Source of the DNA: Dietzia sp. NCCP-2495
GTDB taxonomy: Bacteria > Actinomycetota > Actinomycetes > Mycobacteriales > Mycobacteriaceae
Reading direction: 5' to 3'
DNA: 53,089 nucleotides
NCBI RefSeq assembly: GCF_026011735.1
Contig: NZ_BRVN01000021.1
Span: 1 to 53,089, forward strand
Shown here one piece after another: positions 16,912-24,629 of the stretch; position 1 is the first letter of the stretch; each line of letters starts with the position of its first letter. The notes beneath the pieces were generated by a model. It was not told where the DNA came from. It was given only the letters and a program-made list of their open reading frames with translations, and did not search any database. The position numbers were made by a program, and so were the translations under genes.

Positions 16912-17058
16912 TCAGGGAGCTCCGGGCGGATCGCTGGCCGGGAACGACTCCTCGCCCCACTCGTCGGCCAACTCGTCCTTCGAGTTCGGGCGATTGTCCC
17001 GCTCGTCCTTCTCTTCCAACTTGCTCTCGGCGTGGTCAGAGTTCTGCGGATTCGACAT
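16912..17058 (-). CDS. 48-residue acidic hydrophilic protein with FPASDPPG tail
   Basis: A tiny protein, MSNPQNSDHAESKLEEKDER at its start, rich in Asp, Glu, Asn and Ser, without a membrane segment. The C-terminal EESFPASDPPG is a short motif seen at the ends of many small bacterial hypothetical proteins. A strong ribosome binding site (GCAGGAGGGG on the coding strand) lies just upstream of ATG 17058, which supports a real gene despite its size. It converges on ldh with a single base between stop codons. Function is unknown; intrinsically disordered and stress-linked roles have been guessed for such proteins, but nothing here proves that. Confidence 0.75.
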   Translation of the reverse strand: MSNPQNSDHAESKLEEKDERDNRPNSKDELADEWGEESFPASDPPGAP

Positions 17059-17272
17059 GCACCACTCCCCTCCTGCCGCACCGGGGCGTGCGACGTGGTC
17101 CACGGTACCGGTCAGTGCGGTGGCTTCAACCGAATGGACGCGGGTCGGATTCAGGAAGCGTTCAGCGAACGGAAGAAGCTGGTGGGACGTTCGGCGGCCC
17201 GGCTCGATCCGGGGATTCGGGGGCAGTCCGACGCGATCAGGTGAACGATGGGACCGAGAGAGGGAGACGATC

Positions 17273-17674
17273 GTGCACACCACCGATTACACCGACACCC
17301 TGATCCTTCCCGCGCCAGACACCAAGGCGCAGACGGCGACGGCCCCGCCGGCCGGTAAAGGATCGATCGCCGAGCTGCAGTACGAGCGGCTCTCGGCCAG
17401 CGACTACGTCTGGACCAGCGACGACCTGATCTTCGATGTGCACTGCCAGCGCAAGGCGATCACCGAAGCCGACCGGCCCGCTGCACGCGCGCAGTTCTTC
17501 TCCAAAGGACAACCGTGCCTGCGCACCTCGCCGCTGGCCAAAACCTACGGGTGGGCGTTGCACTTCGATTCCGCCGGGCGGATCGCGCTGCTGCCCATGG
17601 GCTCTGAGCGCGTGGCCGAACTGGAAGCCGATCCGGCAGTGACGGTCAGAGCCGCGATGAAGAGCTCGCGCTGA
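17273..17674 (+). CDS. DUF6157 family protein
   Basis: A 133-residue soluble protein. It carries the family hallmarks DYTDTLILPAPDT at the N-terminus, SIAELQYERLSASDYVWTSDDLIFDVHCQR in the middle (written here as SIAELQYERLS then SDDLIFDVHCQR), and FFSKGQPCLRTSPLAKTYGW followed by GRIALLPMGSE. Cys residues at VHCQR and GQPCLR are conserved-looking. No enzymatic function is established for DUF6157. GTG 17273 is chosen because AGGGAG sits about eight bases upstream and the fold begins directly after it; there is no in-frame alternative close by. It appears monocistronic, with a hairpin immediately after the stop. The 214-bp gap before it (17059-17272) contains nothing else I can identify. Confidence 0.85.
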   Translation: MHTTDYTDTLILPAPDTKAQTATAPPAGKGSIAELQYERLSASDYVWTSDDLIFDVHCQRKAITEADRPAARAQFFSKGQPCLRTSPLAKTYGWALHFDSAGRIALLPMGSERVAELEADPAVTVRAAMKSSR

Positions 17675-17690
17675 CCCGATGCGGATCGGG
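17675..17690 (+). terminator. hairpin after the DUF6157 gene
   Basis: CCCGAT-GCGG-ATCGGG starts at the base after the stop codon: six paired bases around a four-base loop. An outer pairing of AAGAGC with GCTCTT could extend it. There is no T-run, so intrinsic termination would be weak. Confidence 0.5.
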
Positions 17691-17741
17691 ACGGGCTCTT
17701 CTGGCGGACGATTACCAGGTTGCCGGGTTGCCGGGTTCAGC

Positions 17742-17775
17742 TTCTAACCTGGCTCTGGTTCTAACCTGGTTCTGG
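17742..17775 (+). repeat. 17-bp tandem repeat
   Basis: TTCTAACCTGGCTCTGG (17742-17758) is followed directly by TTCTAACCTGGTTCTGG (17759-17775). A third, decayed unit runs into the stop of the GDSL gene. A nearby GTTGCCGG duplication precedes it. Confidence 0.75.
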
Positions 17776-17777
17776 CT

Positions 17778-18413
17778 CTAGCCGGGCTCGGCGTCTGGGA
17801 GAGCGCGCAGCCAGTCCAGGACCGGGCGGGTGATCGCCTCCGCGAACTGCGCGTATCCGCCTGGACCGGGGTGCGCGCCGTCCCCCGCGGCCACCTCGCG
17901 CATCCACGCCCCACCGGGCCGCAGCGCATCGAAGGTCGGCACGAACGGCACACCCGCCTCGGCGCACACGGACGCGATCGCCTCCGCGCGGGCCACGGTG
18001 CGCGCATTGACCTCGTCCCACAGGACCGGCGGCGGGCCGACCACCAGGAACCGCCCCCGCGGTGCCCGGTCGATCATGCCGCGCAGCGCCGCGACCGTTC
18101 CCTGCTCATCGACCCGTTCGACCTCGACACCGGGCTCGGCCCCCGCGACACGCATGACGTCGTTGACCCCGAACTCGGCGATCACGGCGGTGGTCGGGAA
18201 CGCGGCCCGACGCCGGTCGACCTCATCCCAGCGGGCCAGGATCATCTCGGAGGTGTCCCCGCCGATCCCCGCGACCGTGGCGTGGAGGTGCAGATCCTCG
18301 TCGGCGGCTGCCTCCACCAGGAGCGCGGTCCAGCCGCGGCCGGTCTCGTCGCCGTAACCGGCCACGAACGAGTCACCGATGATGCACACGGGCAGGTCGC
18401 GGGGTTCGCTCAC
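17778..18413 (-). CDS. GDSL-type (SGNH) hydrolase
   Basis: A 211-residue SGNH-fold esterase/lipase. Block I is IGDSFVAGYGDETGRGW near the N-terminus (nucleophile Ser about 14), block II is GIGGDTS, block III is FGVNDV (Asn of the oxyanion hole), and block V is DGAHPGPGGYAQF with the catalytic Asp-x-x-His pair. No signal peptide is present from GTG 18413, so the enzyme should be cytosolic; a longer frame upstream does not add a convincing leader. Substrate cannot be inferred. It has no obvious operon partner and ends within a short tandem repeat. Confidence 0.9.
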   Translation of the reverse strand: MSEPRDLPVCIIGDSFVAGYGDETGRGWTALLVEAAADEDLHLHATVAGIGGDTSEMILARWDEVDRRRAAFPTTAVIAEFGVNDVMRVAGAEPGVEVERVDEQGTVAALRGMIDRAPRGRFLVVGPPPVLWDEVNARTVARAEAIASVCAEAGVPFVPTFDALRPGGAWMREVAAGDGAHPGPGGYAQFAEAITRPVLDWLRALPDAEPG

Positions 18414-18626
18414 GACGTCACAGTAGCGTCGTCGACAGGAATTCGTGCACGGCAACTCGGCCAATGAGTCACATTGCGCTCCGCGGCGGCGAGCGGTCAC
18501 AAATGCGACGAAACCCATTCCGAGACCTCGGAGAACGTGAGCGGGTGGGACCACTCGCCGGGGACGCGGCGGATACGTGCGGAGCAGGCCGGGCGGGCCG
18601 GGCAACTGGTCGGCCTCACCTCAGCG

Positions 18627-18645
18627 CCCCGGCCCCGGGCCGGGG
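18627..18645 (-). terminator. GC-rich hairpin after the response-regulator gene
   Basis: CCCCGGCC-CCG-GGCCGGGG forms an eight-pair stem with a three-base loop, 13 bases beyond the regulator stop on the minus strand. No T-run follows. The remaining gap (18414-18657) has no gene. Confidence 0.5.
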
Positions 18646-18657
18646 TCTCCGAGACGG

Positions 18658-19410
18658 TCAGTCGAGGTGGCGGGACTGCGCCCAGCGGGTCAGCGCGTGG
18701 CGATTGGACTGCTGGGTCTTGCGCAGCACGTTCGACGCGTGGGTCTCCACCGTCTTGACCGAGATGAACAGCTCCTCGGCGATCTCCTTGTACGTGTACC
18801 CACGCGCGAGCAGCCGGAGGACCTCCTTCTCACGCGGGGTGAGCGAGTCGACCTCGGGATCGTGTACGGGCTCCCCGCGATCCTCGGGACCGGGTGCGGC
18901 ACGGGCGAAGGCGTCGAGCACGAAACCGGCCAGGCGAGGGGAGAACACGGCGTCGCCCTCAGCGACGCGGCGGACGGCGTCGGCGAGCTCGTCGCCGGAG
19001 ATGGTCTTGGTGACGTACCCGCGTGCGCCGGCGCGGATCACGGCGATCACGTCCTCCGCGGCATCCGAGACGCTCAGCGCGAGGAAGGTCGGGACGTGGG
19101 CGGCCTCGTCGCCGGAACCGGCGGACTCGAGCACCGAGCGGAGGACTGCGACACCGCCGCCGTCGGGCATGTGTACGTCGAGCAGGACCACGTCGGGCTG
19201 CACGCGCGCGATCCCGGCCACCGCCTCGGCGACCGATCCGGCTTCGCCCGCGACCTCGATCGACGGCTGTCCGCCCAGCTCGGCGCGAACGCCACTGCGG
19301 AACACCGCGTGGTCGTCGACCAGGAAGACCCGGCACACCCGGCCACCGGCAGCACCGCCAGCAGCACCCTCGGACGCATCCGCACCGCCGACCACAGACT
19401 CATCCGTCAT
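18658..19410 (-). CDS. NarL/LuxR-type response regulator
   Basis: A 250-residue two-component regulator. The receiver domain (about 26-150) has the acidic pair in FLVDDHAVFR, the phosphoacceptor Asp in VVLLDVHMPDGGG and the conserved Lys in GYVTKTIS. The LuxR-type helix-turn-helix (about 190-250) reads LTPREKEVLRLLARGYTYKEIA and then FISVKTVETHASNVLRKT. It starts 12 nt after the stop of the kinase gene on the same strand, so the pair forms an operon with the kinase first. The likely target is the divergent PspC operon, whose promoter region holds nested GGGGTCG inverted repeats. The stimulus is probably envelope stress, inferred from the PspC domains. Confidence 0.92.
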   Translation of the reverse strand: MTDESVVGGADASEGAAGGAAGGRVCRVFLVDDHAVFRSGVRAELGGQPSIEVAGEAGSVAEAVAGIARVQPDVVLLDVHMPDGGGVAVLRSVLESAGSGDEAAHVPTFLALSVSDAAEDVIAVIRAGARGYVTKTISGDELADAVRRVAEGDAVFSPRLAGFVLDAFARAAPGPEDRGEPVHDPEVDSLTPREKEVLRLLARGYTYKEIAEELFISVKTVETHASNVLRKTQQSNRHALTRWAQSRHLD

Positions 19411-19422
19411 CGCGCACCTGCA

Positions 19423-20778
19423 TCATTCGCCCTCCAGCGGCATCTCGATCCCGATCTCGGTCCCGCGTCCGAGCGTACTGCGCACCGTGACGCTGCCCCC
19501 GCGACTGGTCACGCGATGCCGGATCGACTGCGCGAGACCGTGCCGGTCATCGCCGACCGTCTCGGGGTCAAAGCCGGCGCCACGGTCGCGGACGAACGCG
19601 GACAGCACGCGCCCGTCGATCTCGACGTACACGTCGGCGGTGTCGACGCCGGCGTGCTTGGCGACGTTGACCAGTGCCTCGCGGATGGCGCCGAGCACCG
19701 CGTCCTCGGCGTGGCCAACGGCCCGGTCTCCGCCCACCACGACCTGGTCGACGCGGAGTCCGTAGTCGTCCTCGACATCGGCGACCAGCACCCCGACAGC
19801 CCCGGCGACGCTGGTGGCGCCGGACGACATGCGGGCCTCGGCGCCGAACAGCCACTGCCGCAGCTCGCGTTCCTGCCGGCGGGCCAGTCGGGAGACCTGG
19901 ACCTGGTCGTCGGCGCGCTTCTGGATGAGCGCGAGGGTCTGCAGGACGGAATCGTGCAGTTGGGAGGCGATGTTGCTGCGCTCGGACTCGCGGATCCGCG
20001 CGGCGCGTTCCTCCTCGAGCGAGTGCCACATCCTCAGTCCGACGGGGACGGAGAGCAACACCACGCCGACGAGGGTCGCCACCACCGCGAGGAGGGAGGA
20101 CCGCAGGGCGGCGAGCTCGACCTGTCCCAGGACCACCACGGCGAGGCCGACGACAACGAGGGTTGCACCGGCCGTGACGCGGGCCCAGTCGAAGGCCGAC
20201 CGTGGCGAGGTCTTTCCCCCGCGGTCGTACTGCTGCCAGACGAGCCCCGCACCGAGCGCCACCACCAGGACGGGGACCACAACGTTAAGTCCCGTCGCGG
20301 TGGTCAGCATGAACGAGAGCACGGCGCCCAGAATCGCCACCACGAGCAGCGCCTTGCCCCTCCGGTGCTCGCGGGGATCCACGGGCTTCGAGGCTGCAGC
20401 TGCACCTGCGCCAGAGCCTGCGCCTGCGCTTGGACCCGCGCCGACACCGGAACCGCCGCGAGGGCCGGGGCCGCCGACAGGTGCGGCCGGGAGCATCACC
20501 CAGAGCACGGAGTACATGGCCACGCCGGCTCCGGCGAGGCTGGCGAGCAGGACCATGACCAGCCGCACGTGCGTGACGCTCACCCCGAGGTGCTCGGCCA
20601 CGCCCGCGCAGACGCCACCCAGGACGGACCCGTTCGGGGACCGCGTCAGGCGCGGGTACCACCGGAACCTCGCCGGCGGCCCGACGGGAAGCCGCACGGT
20701 CGGGGCCTCGGCGGGCAGCGGACCGTGCGCTCCGACCCGGGGTGCGGGGTCGGTCGCGTTCTCACTCATAGAAGCCAT
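19423..20778 (-). CDS. PspC-domain sensor histidine kinase
   Basis: A 451-residue membrane kinase. An N-terminal PspC domain (about 38-105: RSPNGSVLGGVCAGVAEHLG, then a hydrophobic helix) is followed by a Gly/Ala/Ser-rich low-complexity linker (about 105-140). Four further membrane segments follow (about 145-260), then the dimerisation helix with the phosphoacceptor in ASQLHDSVLQTLALI, and a HATPase domain (EALVNVAKHAG, DRGAGFDPETVGDDRHGL). It phosphorylates the regulator encoded next. ATG 20778 is used; ATG 20769 three codons in is equally plausible, and neither has a strong ribosome binding site. It is divergent from another PspC-domain protein, an arrangement suggesting a self-contained envelope-stress module. 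Confidence 0.9.
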   Translation of the reverse strand: MASMSENATDPAPRVGAHGPLPAEAPTVRLPVGPPARFRWYPRLTRSPNGSVLGGVCAGVAEHLGVSVTHVRLVMVLLASLAGAGVAMYSVLWVMLPAAPVGGPGPRGGSGVGAGPSAGAGSGAGAAAASKPVDPREHRRGKALLVVAILGAVLSFMLTTATGLNVVVPVLVVALGAGLVWQQYDRGGKTSPRSAFDWARVTAGATLVVVGLAVVVLGQVELAALRSSLLAVVATLVGVVLLSVPVGLRMWHSLEEERAARIRESERSNIASQLHDSVLQTLALIQKRADDQVQVSRLARRQERELRQWLFGAEARMSSGATSVAGAVGVLVADVEDDYGLRVDQVVVGGDRAVGHAEDAVLGAIREALVNVAKHAGVDTADVYVEIDGRVLSAFVRDRGAGFDPETVGDDRHGLAQSIRHRVTSRGGSVTVRSTLGRGTEIGIEMPLEGE

Positions 20779-20788
20779 GGTCACAGAT

Positions 20789-20834
20789 GACCCCCGGGTC
20801 CGCATCAGGGGTCGACCCCGAGATTTCCGGGGTC
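20789..20834. promoter_or_regulatory. nested GGGGTCG inverted repeats between divergent PspC genes
   Basis: Three symmetrical elements follow one another: GACCCCCGGGTC (20789-20800), the perfect GGGGTCGACCCC (20808-20819), and GACCCCG-N7-CGGGGTC (20814-20834), which shares a half-site with the second. They lie in the 114-bp gap between the kinase gene and the PspC operon. I infer operator sites for the cognate LuxR-type regulator; the site specificity is not proven. Confidence 0.55.
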
Positions 20835-20892
20835 GAAATATCAGGGTTGCTCCCCGATGTGCTGAGAGCGGGGACAGACCACGATAAGAGCC

Positions 20893-22209
20893 ATGTCCAG
20901 CACCAGTACCCAAGACCTGTCCGAGGAGCTGCGCTCCCTGTGGCGGACGCGCCCGGTCCGGACCCCGGATGATTCCAAGATCGCCGGCGTCGCCGGGGGC
21001 TTCGGCCGTCGCTACAACATCGACCCGGTCATCATCCGCGTCGCCTTTGTCATCACCGCCCTCTGGGGTGGCGCCGGCATCTTCCTCTACGCCCTCATGT
21101 GGCTGCTCCTGCGCACCGCCGGAGACGAGGCCTCCAAGGGCGAGGCGCTTATCGGGCGGGGCCGGGCGTCCGGCTCCAAGGTGGGGGCGATCGCGCTCGT
21201 CGTCGTCGTCCTCATCTCCGCACCCACCTTCGGCGGTTCCGGTCAGGGCTTCCTCGTAGGCGCCGGCTTCCTGGCCACCGCGGCGATGCTCGCCGGCTGG
21301 TACGGGCTGCACCGCCGCACACCCCAGCCGCCGGCCGGGTGGGAGGCGGTCTCCGCGATGCGGCCCGGCACGCCCGGTCCGGGCGCGTGGCGCCCCGGCC
21401 AGCAGGGACCGTGGCACCCCGGCTTCGGTGCGGGCTTCGGTGCTGGCTCGGCACCGGGCGCAGCTGCTGGCACCGGTACGCACGGCGACGGCGCCTCCGC
21501 CGCGGCCGACGCGCAGGCCCCGGGTGCTGACGCGGACGCCCCGTACGGCCCGCCGACCCCACCGACCTGGGACCCGCTCGGTGCCGCCCCGTTCGCGTGG
21601 GACCTGCCCGAGCCCGGCATCCGCATCTCGGACGAGCAGCCGGCCAGGAAGAAGTCGCGGCTGACCAAGATCACGCTCGGCCTGGCGATCATCGCCGCAG
21701 CCGTGGCCACCGGCCTGGCACAGCTACCCGGTACGACCTGGCTCGACACGACCCGCATCGCGGCGATCGCTCTGGCCGTGGTGGCCGGCGGACTGCTCAT
21801 CGGCGCCGTCACCCGTCGCGGTCACGGACTGCTGATCGTCGCCGGACCGCTCGCCGGATTCGTGCTGCTGTCCTCATTCGTGCAGACGAACGCCGCCGAC
21901 TGGCAGAACTACACCCAGCACCAGTTCGAGATCAGCTCACCCACCCAGCTGGAGACGCCGCTGACCAACGAGTTCGGCAGCCTCAACATCGACATGACAG
22001 GCCTGGAGCTGGATCGCGATCGCACCTACACGATCAAGAACGAGGTCGGCGAGGTCCGCGTGACTGTTCCCGAGGGGATGGCCGTGGACGCGAACTGCAC
22101 GACCGAGATCGGCTCCGTCGACTGCCCTGAGCTCTCGACGAACGACGACGGCCCTGTCCTCACCCTGGATATCTCCAGCGAAATCGGAAGTGTCAAGGTG
22201 ACCCGATGA
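20893..22209 (+). CDS. PspC-domain membrane protein with LiaF-like C-terminal domain
   Basis: A 438-residue protein. The N-terminal PspC domain (about 22-80) includes DDSKIAGVAGGFGRRYNIDP and a long hydrophobic helix (VIIRVAFVITALWGGAGIFLY). Two further hydrophobic segments follow, then a Gly/Ala/Pro-rich cytoplasmic linker (about 155-235). Three more membrane helices (about 260-345) lead to a C-terminal beta-rich domain with NEFGSLNIDMTGLEL, NEVGEVRVTVPEGMAV and SSEIGSVKVTR, the repeated strand pattern of cell-wall-active-antibiotic-response (LiaF-like) domains. It probably senses or buffers membrane stress together with the divergent kinase. The linker composition varies from the better conserved ends. 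Its stop overlaps the next gene (ATGA). Confidence 0.85.
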   Translation: MSSTSTQDLSEELRSLWRTRPVRTPDDSKIAGVAGGFGRRYNIDPVIIRVAFVITALWGGAGIFLYALMWLLLRTAGDEASKGEALIGRGRASGSKVGAIALVVVVLISAPTFGGSGQGFLVGAGFLATAAMLAGWYGLHRRTPQPPAGWEAVSAMRPGTPGPGAWRPGQQGPWHPGFGAGFGAGSAPGAAAGTGTHGDGASAAADAQAPGADADAPYGPPTPPTWDPLGAAPFAWDLPEPGIRISDEQPARKKSRLTKITLGLAIIAAAVATGLAQLPGTTWLDTTRIAAIALAVVAGGLLIGAVTRRGHGLLIVAGPLAGFVLLSSFVQTNAADWQNYTQHQFEISSPTQLETPLTNEFGSLNIDMTGLELDRDRTYTIKNEVGEVRVTVPEGMAVDANCTTEIGSVDCPELSTNDDGPVLTLDISSEIGSVKVTR

Positions 22210-22706
22210 ACGCGCTCAACACCCCGGCCGCAGATGGCGGCATCGGCGGCAACCAGAACGACCCGGGTGCCAGCAGCGCCCCGACGGAGGATCTGAGCGG
22301 CACGTGGCGCGAGACCCCGACGGCGGGGTTCGGCACCGGCCCGACGGCGCAGTTCGGCGCCTCCACGGCGTCCACGTTCGGCACCGGCCCGACCACGGCG
22401 ATCCCCGAGCAGCCGCTGTATGAGCCGCTGCCGTACGGCACCGGGTTCGCGTCCTCCCAGCCGCTGGGCTTCGGGGTCGGACCGTCGGACACGGGGATCG
22501 CGCTGGCGAGTGCGGCCGGCAGCACGGTCGCGATGCCGGAGAAGAAGAAGTCCGGCTCCCCCACCCTGGCCGTCGCGGGAGTGCTCTCCCTGGGTGTGGC
22601 TGTGTGGGCGATCCTCGGCGGACCGGTCATCACGCCGACCGTGCTGCTGGCTGGCGGCCTGGTCCTGATGGTGCTCGTCGGACTGGTGATGGTGATCCGG
22701 CGCTGA
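22206..22706 (+). CDS. small membrane protein with FGTGPT repeats
   Basis: A 166-residue protein translationally coupled to the PspC gene (ATGA overlap). The N-terminal two thirds are hydrophilic and repetitive, with FGTGPTAQ and FGTGPTTA about 21 residues apart and a related GFGVGPSD. The C-terminus has two hydrophobic segments (about 120-138 and 143-162) ending in the positively charged IRR. No family is recognised. Location suggests an accessory of the PspC envelope-stress module; similar small two-helix proteins often follow PspC genes in related genomes, to the best of my knowledge. A strong terminator closes the operon 41 bases downstream. Confidence 0.75.
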   Translation: MNALNTPAADGGIGGNQNDPGASSAPTEDLSGTWRETPTAGFGTGPTAQFGASTASTFGTGPTTAIPEQPLYEPLPYGTGFASSQPLGFGVGPSDTGIALASAAGSTVAMPEKKKSGSPTLAVAGVLSLGVAVWAILGGPVITPTVLLAGGLVLMVLVGLVMVIRR

Positions 22707-22747
22707 GTCACCGGCGACGCGGAGCTGGAGTCGCCGGAGACAAGGAG

Positions 22748-22786
22748 GGGCCCAGAGCTACACGCAGACGCGGTAGCTCTGGGCCC
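22748..22786 (+). terminator. strong intrinsic terminator
   Basis: GGGCCCAGAGCTAC (22748-22761) pairs perfectly over 14 bases with GTAGCTCTGGGCCC (22773-22786) around an 11-base loop and is followed by TTT. It lies between the convergent PspC operon and guaA, with the T-run on the PspC side. Confidence 0.85.
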
Positions 22787-22792
22787 TTTCCG

Positions 22793-24466
22793 TCACTCCC
22801 ACTCGATGGTCCCCGGCGGCTTGCTGGTGACGTCCAGCACGACCCGGTTGACGTCGGGCACCTCGTTGGTGATGCGATTGGAGATCAAGGCCAGCGTCTC
22901 GTACGGCACGCGGGTCCAGTCAGCGGTCATGGCGTCCTCCGAGCTGACCGGACGCAGCACGATCGGGTGACCGTAGGTACGACCGTCGCCCTGGACGCCC
23001 ACCGAGCGGACGTCGGCGAGCAGCACGACCGGGCACTGCCAGACCGTCTCGTCGAGACCCGCGGCGGTCATCTCCTCGCGGGCGATCGCATCCGCCGCAC
23101 GCAGCGTGTCGAGACGCTCCTTGGACACGGCACCGACGATGCGGATCCCCAGGCCCGGGCCGGGGAACGGGTGGCGGCCGACGATCGACTCGGGCAGACC
23201 GAGCTCGCGGCCCACGGCCCGGACCTCGTCCTTGAACAGCAGGCGCAGGGGCTCGACGAGGGTGAACTCCACGTCGTCGGGCAGGCCGCCGACATTGTGG
23301 TGGCTCTTGATGGTGGCGGTGCCGGAGCCGCCGCCGGACTCCACGACATCCGGGTAGAGGGTGCCCTGGACGAGGAAGTCCACGGAGCCGGAGCCGCCGC
23401 CGGTGGAGGCCTCAGAGCCGCCGCCGGACGAGGCGTCGGAGCCGCCGGACGAGCCGCCGTCGGACGAGCCCTGGACCTCGAGGGCCTTGGCCACCGCGCG
23501 CTCGAAAGAGCGGATGAACTCGCGGCCAATGATCTTGCGCTTGGTCTCCGGATCGGTGACACCGTCGAGGTGCCCGAGGAACACGTCCGCGTCGTCGAGC
23601 GTGATGAGCGGGGCGCCGATCGCGGAGGCGAAATCGGTCTCGACCTGCTCACGCTCGCCGGCGCGCAGCAGACCGTGGTCGACGAACACGCAGGTGAGAC
23701 GATCACCGATCGCGCGCTGCACCAGCGCGGCGGCCACCGCGGAGTCCACGCCGCCGGACAAGCCGCAGATCGCGCGCCCCTCCCCGATCTGCTCGCGCAC
23801 GGAGGCGATGAGCTGTTCGGCGATGTTCGACGCGGTCCACGACGGCTCGAGCCCGGCGACCTCGGTGAGGAATCGGGTGAGCACCTGCTGACCGTGCGGC
23901 GAGTGGAGCACCTCGGGGTGGTACTGGACGCCGGCCAAGCGACGCTCGGTGCACTCGAACGCGGCCACCGGGGCGCCGGCCGACGTGGCGGTCACCTCGA
24001 ATCCCTCCGGGGCGGCGGTCACGGCGTCACCGTGGCTCATCCACACCGGGTGGTGCTCGGGCAGCCCGGCGTGGAGCTGCCCACCGGACACCGTGACGTC
24101 GGTCCGGCCGTACTCGCGGTTCCCGGTCTCGGAGACCTCGCCACCCAGCGCGCGGGCCATGACCTGGAAGCCGTAGCAGATGCCGAACATCGGCAGGCCC
24201 AACTCGAACACCTCGGGATCGAGCGACGGCGCGTCCTCGGTGTACACGCTGGACGGTCCCCCGGAGAGGACGAGCGCCACCGGGTTCTTGGCCTTGATCT
24301 CCGCGGCGGTCGCCGTGTGCGGGATCACCTCGGAGTACAGGTGCGCCTCGCGGACGCGACGCGCGATGAGCTGCGCGTACTGGGCGCCGAAGTCGACGAC
24401 GAGGACGGGGCGCGGAGCCGCCGCCTCTGCGGTGAGCTGGGAGTTGGTCTGTGCGTTCTCGGCCAC
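22793..24466 (-). CDS. guaA: GMP synthase (glutamine-hydrolysing) with Gly/Ser insertion
   Basis: A 557-residue enzyme that aminates XMP to GMP using ATP and glutamine. The class I glutaminase domain has [12 protein letters not shown] (nucleophile Cys) and GVQYHPEV. The ATP pyrophosphatase domain has the P-loop [10 protein letters not shown]. The dimerisation domain ends [30 protein letters not shown] 24466 ([10 protein letters not shown]) is preferred over a frame open 15 codons further. Residues about 333-361 are an inserted Gly/Ser stretch (for example [18 protein letters not shown]) between EVQ and [16 protein letters not shown]; this is not present in typical GuaA. The rest is well conserved, so the enzyme should be active. 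It lies downstream of the choD-like gene on the same strand. Confidence 0.95.
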   Translation of the reverse strand: MAENAQTNSQLTAEAAAPRPVLVVDFGAQYAQLIARRVREAHLYSEVIPHTATAAEIKAKNPVALVLSGGPSSVYTEDAPSLDPEVFELGLPMFGICYGFQVMARALGGEVSETGNREYGRTDVTVSGGQLHAGLPEHHPVWMSHGDAVTAAPEGFEVTATSAGAPVAAFECTERRLAGVQYHPEVLHSPHGQQVLTRFLTEVAGLEPSWTASNIAEQLIASVREQIGEGRAICGLSGGVDSAVAAALVQRAIGDRLTCVFVDHGLLRAGEREQVETDFASAIGAPLITLDDADVFLGHLDGVTDPETKRKIIGREFIRSFERAVAKALEVQGSSDGGSSGGSDASSGGGSEASTGGGSGSVDFLVQGTLYPDVVESGGGSGTATIKSHHNVGGLPDDVEFTLVEPLRLLFKDEVRAVGRELGLPESIVGRHPFPGPGLGIRIVGAVSKERLDTLRAADAIAREEMTAAGLDETVWQCPVVLLADVRSVGVQGDGRTYGHPIVLRPVSSEDAMTADWTRVPYETLALISNRITNEVPDVNRVVLDVTSKPPGTIEWE

Positions 24467-24535
24467 GCACCCGAGTCTATGCGCCGCGGCGTCGTCGTCG
24501 TATTCGACCACGGCACCGCACTCCCCAGACCCGAA

Positions 24536-24605
24536 AATCCGCTACCCCCCGCCCGGATCCGCTACCCGTCCTGGGGTAGCGGATGTCGAGGGAGAGTAGC
24601 GGATT
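24536..24605. repeat. 70-bp palindromic repeat element, intergenic copy
   Basis: Four copies of the 9-bp core ATCCGCTAC, two direct (24537, 24557) then two inverted (starting 24576 and 24596), make an outer stem (AATCCGCTAC/GTAGCGGATT) and an inner stem (ATCCGCTACCC/GGGTAGCGGAT) around a six-base loop, 24568-24573. The second copy at 42235-42306 has the same core spacing base for base. This copy lies in the 163-bp gap between the choD-like gene and guaA. The rest of that gap shows no gene. Confidence 0.9.
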
Positions 24606-24629
24606 CCGGGGAGGGCGGGAACGAGCGCG

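Noticed and set aside
18577-20790. 737-codon open frame on the plus strand opposite the kinase and regulator
   Set aside because: High-GC shadow frame: composition dominated by Gly, Asp, His and Arg, no recognisable domain, and the opposite strand encodes clear two-component proteins.
24536-24605. Ordinary guaA or choD terminator
   Set aside because: Four cores with a matching second copy inside a coding gene 18 kb away make a dispersed element more likely, although termination could be a side effect.
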